From positions 1 to 64,000 of the forward strand of contig DATJHI010000001.1 in the NCBI GenBank assembly GCA_035493955.1: a stretch of DNA of 64,000 nucleotides. Direction: 5' to 3'. A program made the position numbers and the translations under genes. This document shows, one piece after another, positions 47,931-55,761 of the stretch; the stretch's first letter is position 1, and the number at the start of each line of letters is the position of its first letter. The DNA comes from NCED01 sp035493955. Its GTDB lineage: Bacteria > Pseudomonadota > Alphaproteobacteria > Caulobacterales > Caulobacteraceae. The notes under the pieces were generated by a model, which was not told where the DNA came from, did no database searches, and saw only the letters and a list, made by a program, of their open reading frames with translations.

Positions 47931-48868
47931 GAGGAGGCTCCCGCGGCGGGTTTGCGGGCCTCCTCCAGATAGGCCTCCTCCAGGCTGGTGCGCAGCGGCG
48001 TGAAGGCGCGGACCATCAGCCCCGCACCCACCAGCCGGGCCAGGGCCCCGGCCTCGTCGTCGCCGGGGGACAGGACCAGCAGCGCTTCGTCGGCGCCGGC
48101 CTTCTCGACCAGGAATCCCAGGTCGGCGAGACGGGCGGCCAGGTCGGGCTGGGCCTGGGAGAAGGCGATGCGGATGCGGGTCCCCGACGCGCTGTCGCCC
48201 TGGCTGCGGGCGCCGGCGCTGATCACGCCTTCGCCGGCCACGCGACCGTCGCGGATCATGAGCATGTCGGTGCAGTAGTCCTCCAGCTCGGCCAGGATGT
48301 GGGAGGAGACAAGGATGGTCATTCCCTCGCCCGACAGCCGCCGGATCAGGTCCGACAGGCTGCGCCGCGCTTCGGGGTCCAGGCCCGCCGCGGGCTCGTC
48401 CAGCAACAGGACGGAGGGCGAATGCACCAGGGTCTGGGCGATGGCGAGACGCTGGCGCAGGCCCCGCGACAGCTCCCCCGCCCGCTGCTCCATCCGGTCG
48501 CTCAATTCGACCCGGGCGGCGGCGCGGGCGGCGGCCTCGGCCGCGGCGGACTCCGGCACGCCGCGCGAGCGGGCGGCGTAGACCAGGGCCCGGCGCACGG
48601 ACAGCTCGTCGTAGAGGCCGAAGAAGTCCGGCAGATAGCCCAAGGCGGCATGGACGCCGCGGGGGTCGGCGTGGGTGTCGATCCCGGCCACCGAGATGGT
48701 CCCTGAGGCGGGCCGGTCCAGGGCGGCGATGCAGCGCATCAGGGTGGACTTGCCCGCCCCGTTCGGCCCCACCAGGGCCAGCACGGCGCCCTTGGCCACC
48801 GTGAAGCTCACGCCGTGCAGGGCGCGGGCGGAAGGGTAGTCATAGACCACGTTCTGGGCGGCGATCAT
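47927..48868 (-). CDS. ABC transporter ATP-binding protein
   Basis: 313 residues. Walker A GPNGAGKSTL, signature LSRGLRQRLAIAQTL, Walker B VLLLDEPAAGLDPEARR, then the switch His in VSSHILAELE. A C-terminal extension (about 225-310) of strand-rich sequence follows, as in NatA/CcmA-type exporters such as YhaQ-like proteins. First gene of a two-gene operon with the permease; divergent from the MscS gene. It may export a drug, lipid or peptide. Confidence 0.92.
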   Translation of the reverse strand: MIAAQNVVYDYPSARALHGVSFTVAKGAVLALVGPNGAGKSTLMRCIAALDRPASGTISVAGIDTHADPRGVHAALGYLPDFFGLYDELSVRRALVYAARSRGVPESAAAEAAARAAARVELSDRMEQRAGELSRGLRQRLAIAQTLVHSPSVLLLDEPAAGLDPEARRSLSDLIRRLSGEGMTILVSSHILAELEDYCTDMLMIRDGRVAGEGVISAGARSQGDSASGTRIRIAFSQAQPDLAARLADLGFLVEKAGADEALLVLSPGDDEAGALARLVGAGLMVRAFTPLRTSLEEAYLEEARKPAAGASS

Positions 48869-48975
48869 GGGGCGAGCCTAGAGCCTTTCACAGGCTGGTG
48901 AAATGGCTGCAACGACAAGACCGTCGATGCGTTCTGACCCACTTGGGCATGGGGCGCGCCGACCAAGGGGATGTC

Positions 48976-49881
48976 TTGGCCGAAACCGGCAGCCTGACCG
49001 ACGCCGTCCGCGATACTCTGGACGGCCAGACCGTCGCCATGGCCAAGTTGACCGACCTGGTCGGCGGCCTGGCGGTCAATTTGACCATTTCCGTCCTGAT
49101 CCTGGCCGCCGCCTTCTGGACCAGCGGCTGGGCGGGCCGGTTCGTCCGCCAGGCGATCCAGCGCTTCCCCCATATCCGCGAAGACCAGACCTTGGCCGAG
49201 TTCGCCAGCTCGCTGACGCGCTATGCGGTGATCATCATCGGCATCATCGCCGTGCTGCGACGCCTGGGGGTCGAGACCACTTCGATCATCACCGTCCTGG
49301 GCGCGGCCTCCCTGGCCATCGGCCTGGCCCTGCAGGGGGCCCTGACCAATGTGGCGGCGGGGGTGATGATCCTGCTGTTCCGCCCCTATCGGGTCGGAGA
49401 CCAGGTGCTGATCGCCGGCAAGTCCGGGACCGTTCGCCACTTCGACCTGTTCAACACCGAAATCCGCGACTTCGACAATCTCAAGGTGGTGATTCCGAAC
49501 GGCAAGGCTTTCGGCGACGTGGTGGTGAACTATACCGACATCACTCGCCGCCGGATCGAGATCAAGGTCGGCATCGGCTACGACGACGACATCGGCAAGG
49601 CCCTGGCGATCGCGATCCGCTGCGCCGTCCAGGAGCCGCGGGTGCTGAAGGAGCCCGCGCCCTGGGCCAAGGTGACGGCCCTGGCGCCCTCGACGGTGGA
49701 GGTCACGCTCCGGTGCTGGACCGCGCCGGCCGGGTTCTGGGACGTCAGCTACGATCTGTTGCGCAAGGTGAAGGAAAGTTTCGACGCCGGGGGGGTCAGC
49801 CTGCCTTTCCCCACCCAGGTCTCGATCGACGAGTCGCCGCCGAGGGCGCGTCACCGGGCCGGGGGCCAGCCGCCGCCTTGA
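48976..49881 (+). CDS. MscS-family mechanosensitive channel
   Basis: About 301 residues if the TTG at 48976 is used; AAGGGG lies five bases before it. GTG at 48898 and ATG at 48949 are in-frame alternatives. Three membrane helices: about 20-45, 66-90 and the pore helix TSIITVLGAASLAIGLALQGALTNVAAGVMILLFRPY, with the Gly/Ala pattern and QGALTN of MscS. The beta domain follows (RVGDQVLIAG, VVIPNGKAFGDVVVNY) and a C-terminal alpha/beta domain. It opens under membrane tension to release osmolytes. Confidence 0.92.
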   Translation: MAETGSLTDAVRDTLDGQTVAMAKLTDLVGGLAVNLTISVLILAAAFWTSGWAGRFVRQAIQRFPHIREDQTLAEFASSLTRYAVIIIGIIAVLRRLGVETTSIITVLGAASLAIGLALQGALTNVAAGVMILLFRPYRVGDQVLIAGKSGTVRHFDLFNTEIRDFDNLKVVIPNGKAFGDVVVNYTDITRRRIEIKVGIGYDDDIGKALAIAIRCAVQEPRVLKEPAPWAKVTALAPSTVEVTLRCWTAPAGFWDVSYDLLRKVKESFDAGGVSLPFPTQVSIDESPPRARHRAGGQPPP

Positions 49882-49933
49882 GCCCACGCCGGCCCTTTAC
49901 CGTTTATTGACCGGCGGAGCGGTCCATCGGGCC

Positions 49934-50263
49934 ATGCTTTCGGTGTTCGCCGCCCTGATGATGTTCGCCGCGGCCCCTACGGCCGCCCCGGCCGCGCCTG
50001 TGGCGAAGGCGCCGTCGCCCTCGCTGGGGGCCGCGTTCGTGGCCGGCGGCTTCGGTTTCCCCCTGCAGTCGCGGCCCGCCCTGGCCCCGCTTCAGGGCCT
50101 GCCCACGGGGAGCGACGCTGCGCCCCAATGCCGCTCCGCCTGCGTCAAGGCGTGGGCGATCTGTGGCGACGACGGCAATTGCGGGGATCAATGGCGCCAA
50201 TGCGTCGCCGGCTGCGCCCAGGCCGTTAGACTAAAGTCCACTATTTTTATCCGGGTATATTGA
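49934..50263 (+). CDS. Small exported cysteine-rich protein
   Basis: 109 residues. Signal peptide MLSVFAALMMFAAAPTAAPAA, a proline-alanine spacer, then a short domain with six cysteines: CRSAC, AIC, GNC and CVAGC; the outer pairs are CX3C, a twin-CX3C arrangement able to form two disulfides across a helical hairpin. No family is recognised. The last ten residues (RLKSTIFIRVY) are encoded in an AT-rich tract that looks like the promoter/operator of the next gene, so the true protein may end a little earlier or the stop may be fortuitous. Confidence 0.55.
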   Translation: MLSVFAALMMFAAAPTAAPAAPVAKAPSPSLGAAFVAGGFGFPLQSRPALAPLQGLPTGSDAAPQCRSACVKAWAICGDDGNCGDQWRQCVAGCAQAVRLKSTIFIRVY

Positions 50264-50288
50264 TCGCGAATTATAACCCGGGTTAAAT
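50242..50288. promoter_or_regulatory. AT-rich operator-like palindrome before the DUF2239 gene
   Basis: A perfect 12-base palindrome TAACCCGGGTTA (50274-50285), with a second CCGGGTATA half-site about 22 bases upstream (50251-50259), lies in a tract whose AT content is far above the surrounding sequence. Together they form an imperfect dyad across 50242-50288. It directly precedes DUF2239. Confidence 0.55.
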
Positions 50289-50318
50289 AGCGTTCGAACC
50301 TCTTCGGCTTCGACCTGG

Positions 50319-50909
50319 ATGAGCGCCATGACCGGTTTCCCCCAAACATGCACGGCCTTCGCCGGCGACAAGCGGATCGCCACGGGCCGGCCGTCCGAAG
50401 TCGCTGTCGCGGTCAAGCGCCATGCCGAGGGCGCGCCTGCCGCCTCGGTGCTGGCCTTCGACGACGCCACGGGCCGGCCGGTGGATTTCGATCTTCAGGG
50501 GTCGGAGGACGAGGTGCGTACGCGCCTTGTCGCCGAGCCGGAGGAGGCTCCGTCCGGCCGCCCGCGCGGCCGACCTAGGCTAGGGGTGGTGGCCCGCGAG
50601 GTGACCCTCCTGCCGCGCCATTGGGACTGGCTGGGCGCCCAGCCGGGCGGCGCCTCGGTGGCGCTGCGCAAGCTGGTCGAGGGCGCGCGCACCGCTCATC
50701 GAAGCGCCGACCAGGTCCGGCAGGCCCAGGAGGCGACGGGCCGGGTCATGCACGCCATGGCCGGCGACGCCGCCGGCTATGAGGAGGCGACCCGGGCGCT
50801 GTATGCACAGAACGCGCCCCGGTTCGCCGAGCTGATCCGGGACTGGCCGCAAGACGTGCGCGACTACGTCCTTGCCCTCTCGGCCGCGGCGTTCGCGGTC
50901 GAAGCCTAA
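50319..50909 (+). CDS. DUF2239 family protein
   Basis: 196 residues. Conserved blocks: TCTAFAGDKRIATG at the start, FDDATGRPVDFDLQG, a basic GRPRGRPRLGVVAREVTLLPRHWDWLGAQPGGASVALRKLVEGAR and ALYAQNAPRFAELIRDWPQDVRDYVLAL. The central segment (about 85-128) has the strand-helix-helix look of a ribbon-helix-helix DNA-binding unit, which with the operator-like palindrome upstream suggests an autoregulator. The family has no established function. Its stop overlaps the pyrD stop by four bases. Confidence 0.8.
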   Translation: MSAMTGFPQTCTAFAGDKRIATGRPSEVAVAVKRHAEGAPAASVLAFDDATGRPVDFDLQGSEDEVRTRLVAEPEEAPSGRPRGRPRLGVVAREVTLLPRHWDWLGAQPGGASVALRKLVEGARTAHRSADQVRQAQEATGRVMHAMAGDAAGYEEATRALYAQNAPRFAELIRDWPQDVRDYVLALSAAAFAVEA

Positions 50910-51958
50910 TCCGTTCCCCGCGCCTCGCCCACCGAGGCGAAGCCGTCGGCGCGCAGCAGGAGGGCGAGGTCGCGCTTGATCGCCTGGACCAGCGCCGGTC
51001 CTTCGAACACCAGGGCGGTGTAGAGCTGAACCGCGCAGGCGCCGGCCCGGATCTTGGCATAGGCGTCGGCGCCCGAGGCGATCCCTCCCACCCCGACCAG
51101 GGCCAGATCGCGGTCGACCTGGTGGAACAGCCGCAGCATGTGGGTGGAGGGCGTCATCAGGGGCGCCCCCGAAAGCCCTCCCGATTCGCCCTTGTCAGGC
51201 GAGGCCAGGGTCGCCGGCCGGGCGATGGTGGTGTTGGAGACGATGATCCCGTTGAAGTCATAGGTCCGCGCGGTCTCGGCGATGTCCGGGACGTCGGCCT
51301 CGGCCAGGTCGGGGGCGACCTTGAGGAACAAGGGGAAATCGGTCCCGCCGTCACGCAGGGCGGCCCGCGCCTCCGCCAGACGCCCGGCCAGCTCCACCAG
51401 GGCGGCCTTGCCCTGCAGGTCGCGCAGCCCCGGCGTATTGGGCGACGAGACATTGACCGTGAAGTAGTCGCAGGCGCCCCACAGGCGCTTCAGGCCCGTC
51501 ACATAGTCGCCGATGCGGTCGGCGGAATCTTTGTTGGCTCCTAGGTTGGCCCCGACCACCCCGACGCGGCGGCGCCGGTACAGGCGCGCGGCAAAGGCCT
51601 CCAAGCCCTGGTTGTTGAACCCCATGCGGTTGATCACCGCCCGATCCGCGGTCAGGCGGAACAGGCGCGGTCGTGGATTGCCGGCCTGCGGCAAAGGGGT
51701 GACCGTACCGCACTCCACGAATCCGAAGCCTGCGGCCAGCATGGCGTCGGGGGTCTCGGCGTTCTTGTCGAAGCCGGCGGCCAGGCCGACGCAATTGGGC
51801 AGGTGGAGGCCCGCCATGGACAGGGCCAGCGTTGGATCGTCCGGGCCAGGATCGCGGGGGCCGAGGCCGGTCTTCAGCGCCCTCACGGTCAGGCCGTGGG
51901 CGGTTTCGGGGTCGATTTTGCGCAGGGCCAGGGCGGCGGCGTCGTGGATCAGGCTCAT
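50906..51958 (-). CDS. pyrD: Dihydroorotate dehydrogenase (quinone), class 2
   Basis: 350 residues; oxidises dihydroorotate to orotate at the inner membrane, electrons to quinone. MSLIHDAAALALRKIDPETAHGLTVRALK is the N-terminal membrane-binding helical part of class 2; then GLAAGFDKNAETPDA, VECGTVTPLPQAGNPRPRLFRL, NRMGFNN, NVSSPNTPGLRDLQG (catalytic Ser), NTTIARP and GVGGIASGADAYAKIRAGACAVQLYTALVFEGP. Third gene of a sixA-DUF952-pyrD operon with four-base overlaps. Confidence 0.96.
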   Translation of the reverse strand: MSLIHDAAALALRKIDPETAHGLTVRALKTGLGPRDPGPDDPTLALSMAGLHLPNCVGLAAGFDKNAETPDAMLAAGFGFVECGTVTPLPQAGNPRPRLFRLTADRAVINRMGFNNQGLEAFAARLYRRRRVGVVGANLGANKDSADRIGDYVTGLKRLWGACDYFTVNVSSPNTPGLRDLQGKAALVELAGRLAEARAALRDGGTDFPLFLKVAPDLAEADVPDIAETARTYDFNGIIVSNTTIARPATLASPDKGESGGLSGAPLMTPSTHMLRLFHQVDRDLALVGVGGIASGADAYAKIRAGACAVQLYTALVFEGPALVQAIKRDLALLLRADGFASVGEARGTD

Positions 51959-52299
51959 GGAGAGAGCGGCCCGGGGTCGGGAACGCCCGCCGCGTCGAGG
52001 GCGAGGGGCCGGACCTCCACCGCCTGCGTGATCGGCAAGGGTCCGTAGAGGTGCGGGAACAGGGCTCCCCCGCGAGAGGGCTCCCAGACCAGTCCGGGAC
52101 CCAGGGATTCCGCCTCGAACACGGCCAGCACCAGGTCGTCCCGGCCGGTGAAATACTTCCGCGCGGTCTCTGCGGTCTGGTCGGCGCCGGACAGATGGAT
52201 GAAGCCGTCGCGGCGATCGTCGGCCGAACCCAGGTAGGCGCCGGTCTTGAGGGCGGCGGTCCAGTCGCCTTTGGACAGGATCTTGTAGATGCGGCTCAT
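51955..52299 (-). CDS. DUF952 family protein
   Basis: 114 residues of the DUF952 fold (an ADP-ribosyltransferase-like small beta domain): RIYKILSKGDWTAALKTGAYLGSADDRRDGFIHLSGADQTAETARKYF, then DLVLAVFEAESLGPGLVWEPSRGGALFPHLYGPLP. Function unknown; it often precedes pyrD in alphaproteobacteria. Its ends overlap both neighbours by four bases. Confidence 0.9.
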   Translation of the reverse strand: MSRIYKILSKGDWTAALKTGAYLGSADDRRDGFIHLSGADQTAETARKYFTGRDDLVLAVFEAESLGPGLVWEPSRGGALFPHLYGPLPITQAVEVRPLALDAAGVPDPGPLSP

Positions 52300-52799
52300 G
52301 CCCCGGCCTCCTCGCGGGGGCTGAAGACGGCTTCGCAGACCGGTTTGCCCGCCTCGAAGCGGAACACCGCGGCGGTGGCGGTGGGAAAGCTACCTCGGGC
52401 GATCAGCCGCCCTACGGTCGATCCGGCCTGGCCCTGGGCCAGGAGATGTGCGGCCAGGGCATGGATGCCCGGGTTGTGCCCGACAAGGATCACGCTGGCC
52501 GCGTCGGCGCATTCCACTGCCTCGAGCAGGGTCGCAGGGCTGGCGTTGTACAGGGCGGGCGCTTGTTCGAGCACGGTTTGCGGCAAGGCGGCGGCGACCT
52601 CCTCCCAGGTCTGGATCGCCCGGCGGGCGGGAGACACCAGGGCGAGGTCGGGGACTAACCCGGCCTCGGCCAGCCGGCGGCCGGCCTCGCGGGCCTCTTC
52701 GTGGCCACGGGGGGCGAGCGCGCGGTCGAAGTCCTTGCCGGACGGGGCGCGTTCCTCGGCCTTGCCGTGGCGGAGCAGGATCAGACGTTCCAGGGGCAT
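52296..52799 (-). CDS. SixA-like phosphohistidine phosphatase
   Basis: 167 residues of the histidine phosphatase superfamily: catalytic LRHGKAE (His of RHG), ARRAIQTWEEV and ILVGHNPGIHAL (second His). SixA removes phosphate from phosphohistidine proteins such as PTSNtr. First gene of the sixA-DUF952-pyrD operon. Confidence 0.88.
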   Translation of the reverse strand: MPLERLILLRHGKAEERAPSGKDFDRALAPRGHEEAREAGRRLAEAGLVPDLALVSPARRAIQTWEEVAAALPQTVLEQAPALYNASPATLLEAVECADAASVILVGHNPGIHALAAHLLAQGQAGSTVGRLIARGSFPTATAAVFRFEAGKPVCEAVFSPREEAGA

Positions 52800-52829
52800 T
52801 CGCCCTCATAGGCCGGATTTGCGCCAAAT

Positions 52830-55703
52830 TCAGCCCTGACCGTTCAGGAAGTCTTTGACCGTCTCGATCGCCTCGACCAGGCCGACCCGCTGCAGCTCGA
52901 TCCCTTCGGGCATGCCGGCGAACAGGCGGGTGGGGGCGGCGGCGTCGAGCATAACGAACACGCCCCTGTCGTCGGCGCGGCGGATCAGCCGTCCGAAGGC
53001 CTGGGCGATGCGGGCCCGCGCCAGGGCGTCGTCGTAGGTCCGTCCCCCGAACTTCTCCCGCCGGGCCTTGTGCAGCAGATCGGGGCGCGGCCAGGGGATG
53101 CGGTCGAATACGATCAGCCGCAGCGCCCGCCCGGGCACGTCCACCCCGTCGCGGACCGCATCGGTGCCGAGCAGGCAGGAATCCTCTTCGGCGCGGAAGA
53201 TGTCGACCAGGGCGCCCACTTCCAGGGGATCGACGTGCTGGGCGTACAGGGCGAGCCCTTGCTCGGCCAGGGGGCCGGCGATGCGGTCATAGACCGTGCG
53301 CAGGCGGCGGATGGCGGTGAACAGCCCCAGCGCCCCGCCGCCGGAGGCGAGGAACAGCTCCCGCATCGCCGCGGCCACCTGGCGCGGATCGTCGCGGCCG
53401 ACGTCGGTGACCACCAGGGCCCTGGCGTTGTTGGCGTAGTCGAAGGGGGAGGCGAGGCGCAAAAGCTTGGGGGCGTCGGGCAACCGCGCCGCGCCGGTGC
53501 GCATCTCGGCCAGGGCGAAGGGCGAGTCGTGGGCGGAATCGGCCAGGGTCGCGCTGGTGACCAGCACCCCGTGCGCCGGCTTCAGCACCGCCTCCGCCAG
53601 GGGCAGGGTGGGGTCGATCCAGTGGCGGCGGAAGGCGGCGTCGGCGATCCGGCCATAGGCGAACACGGCCTCGAACCAATCGACGAAGCCCGGTTCTCCC
53701 TCGGCGTCCGACGGGGGGGCGTCCTCGTCGGCGGCCAGGGTGGCCAGCATGCCGCGCCAGGCGGGCAGGGTCATGCGGGCGCGACGCTCGAGGCCCCGGA
53801 GCGCGCCTTCAAGACGGGCGCGATCGCCGGTGGGCAGTTCGGCGGCCTCATCGTCCAGCAGGTCCTCCAGGGCCCGGGCCAAGGCCAGCAGCGGGGCCTC
53901 GATGGCGGCCAGGGCCCGGGCAGCCTCGGGTGCGGCTTCGCGCACTCGCTCCACCGTGGGGCGGGCGGCGCACTCCATCCCCTGGTCGGAACTGGCGTCG
54001 GCGCGGGCGCGGACCTGAGCCAGGACCGCGGCCAGGAAGGTCTCCACCGGACCGATCGGCTGAGGCTCCGGCGTCTCCCCGTCGTAATCGACCGGGGGGG
54101 AGATGCGGCCGGACCAGCCCTCGCCCGGAAGCTGGGCGGCGGCGCGGATGGCGTCGGTGAGCGCCTGGCGGGCGTCGTCGCGGTCGCCGACGATATCGGC
54201 CAGCCGCTGTTCCAGCCCCCGGCCTCGGCGCCTACCCTCGGGGCCGCGGATCCAGCGACGCAACTCGGCCGCCTCCTGTCCGGACAGGCAGGCCGAGAAG
54301 GCCGCGTCGGCGGCGTCGAACAGGTGGTGGCCTTCGTCGAACACCACCCGTTTCAGCATCGCGGTCTCGCCGTCGGCCTTCTGCCCCCGGGCCGCGCGGG
54401 CCCCGTCGAAGGCGGCCTGGGTCAGGACCAGGGCGTGGTTGGCGATCACCAGGTCGGCCTTGCGCGAGGCGCGGATGGCCTTCTCGATGAAACAGGTGCG
54501 GTAGTGCGGACAGCCCGCGTGGACGCATTCGCCGCGACGGTCGACCAGGTTCCCGGCCGAAGCCGCCGCCGCCGGGCTGACCGCGAACAGGCTGGGCAGC
54601 CAGCCGGGAAAGTCGCCGCCGGTCATGTCGCCGTCGCGGCTGAACCGCAGCCAGCGCGCGGTCAGCCCCGCCCCGATCAGGTCGCCATTGCCGAGTTGGG
54701 CGGCCTGGACCGCGTCCTGGAAGTTCAGCAGGCACAGATAGTTCTCGCGGCCCTTGCGCACGACCGCCTTGCGCGCCCGGACCGCCGGATCGGGATAGAG
54801 GGCGTGGCTCTCGCGCTCGATCTGGCGTTGCAGGGCGCGGGTGTAGGTCGAGACCCAGACCGCCGGGCCATTGGCCTCGGCCCACAGGGAAGCGGGCGCC
54901 AGATATCCCAGGGTCTTGCCGACGCCGGTGCCGGCCTCAGCCAGCATCAGCCGCGGCGCGCCCTCCTGCTCGCGAGGGAGAAAGCTGAAGGCGGTCTCGG
55001 CGGCGAAGGTGGATTGCTGGCTGCGGACCTCGTCCAGCCCGGCGCGGACCAGGAGTTCGGCCAGACGGGCCTGGGCGGCCTCCGGCGAGATGACCACGCT
55101 GCCGGACTGGCTCGGCGGCGCCGCGTCCTCCCATTCCGCCAGCCGGGTCCAGACGTCGAGCCCGGCCCCGCGGACGTCGCCGCGCAGAGGCCCCGAGCGC
55201 AGGGCGGCGACGGTCAGGGCGCCCCACGCCCACCCGGCTCGGGCCAAGGTCTCGGCCATGACCAGGGCTTCGTCGCGGCTTGGCGTCGGCGCCTCGGCCA
55301 GCTCGGCCAGCAGGGCGGCGCAGACCTGACGCAGGGCTTCCGCCTGGACCGGCGCTCCCTTGGGTTCGGCCAGACCCAGCGCCCTGGCGAGGCCGACGGC
55401 GGAAGGGGCGGCGAACTGGGCCGGACGGACGAAGGCGAACAGCTCCAGGGCGTCGAACAGGTCGCGCGACCGGGGCGGGGCGTTCTGGCCCAGGCGCCGG
55501 GCGGTGAGGGAGGCGTGGGCGACCAGGGTTGGGCTGGATTTCAGCTGGTTTCGGGCCGCGCCCGCGGGGATCAGCGCGGCCCCGTCCGGCCCTGCGAGCG
55601 CCGCGCGCGGACCGGGCAGCACCACCAGGGCGGCGGGCAGGACGGCGGGACCTCGCCAGTCGGTCTCAGGCGTTTGGGGAATCGCAGCCGAAGGGGCGTC
55701 CAT
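52830..55703 (-). CDS. DinG/XPD-like superfamily 2 helicase with an iron-sulfur site
   Basis: 957 residues from the ATG at 55703. A longer in-frame reading (to 55994) would overlap the divergent Lhr-like gene and is rejected. Helicase motifs: Walker A AEAGTGVGKTLGYL, FeS-ligand region with NYLCLL and CVHAGCPHYRTC, DEGHHLF as the DEAH box and a C-terminal DRIPWPRPDLLHKARREKFG with FGRLIRRADDRGVF. The N-terminal 270 residues show no exonuclease signature. DinG-type helicases remove RNA-DNA hybrids and help restart forks. Divergent from the Lhr-PdeM pair, 58 bases between starts. Confidence 0.9.
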   Translation of the reverse strand: MDAPSAAIPQTPETDWRGPAVLPAALVVLPGPRAALAGPDGAALIPAGAARNQLKSSPTLVAHASLTARRLGQNAPPRSRDLFDALELFAFVRPAQFAAPSAVGLARALGLAEPKGAPVQAEALRQVCAALLAELAEAPTPSRDEALVMAETLARAGWAWGALTVAALRSGPLRGDVRGAGLDVWTRLAEWEDAAPPSQSGSVVISPEAAQARLAELLVRAGLDEVRSQQSTFAAETAFSFLPREQEGAPRLMLAEAGTGVGKTLGYLAPASLWAEANGPAVWVSTYTRALQRQIERESHALYPDPAVRARKAVVRKGRENYLCLLNFQDAVQAAQLGNGDLIGAGLTARWLRFSRDGDMTGGDFPGWLPSLFAVSPAAAASAGNLVDRRGECVHAGCPHYRTCFIEKAIRASRKADLVIANHALVLTQAAFDGARAARGQKADGETAMLKRVVFDEGHHLFDAADAAFSACLSGQEAAELRRWIRGPEGRRRGRGLEQRLADIVGDRDDARQALTDAIRAAAQLPGEGWSGRISPPVDYDGETPEPQPIGPVETFLAAVLAQVRARADASSDQGMECAARPTVERVREAAPEAARALAAIEAPLLALARALEDLLDDEAAELPTGDRARLEGALRGLERRARMTLPAWRGMLATLAADEDAPPSDAEGEPGFVDWFEAVFAYGRIADAAFRRHWIDPTLPLAEAVLKPAHGVLVTSATLADSAHDSPFALAEMRTGAARLPDAPKLLRLASPFDYANNARALVVTDVGRDDPRQVAAAMRELFLASGGGALGLFTAIRRLRTVYDRIAGPLAEQGLALYAQHVDPLEVGALVDIFRAEEDSCLLGTDAVRDGVDVPGRALRLIVFDRIPWPRPDLLHKARREKFGGRTYDDALARARIAQAFGRLIRRADDRGVFVMLDAAAPTRLFAGMPEGIELQRVGLVEAIETVKDFLNGQG

Positions 55704-55761
55704 GGCCGGGTTGTAACCGCTGAAGGGCTCGAAACAAACCAAGAACCTGCTATGAGGACGA

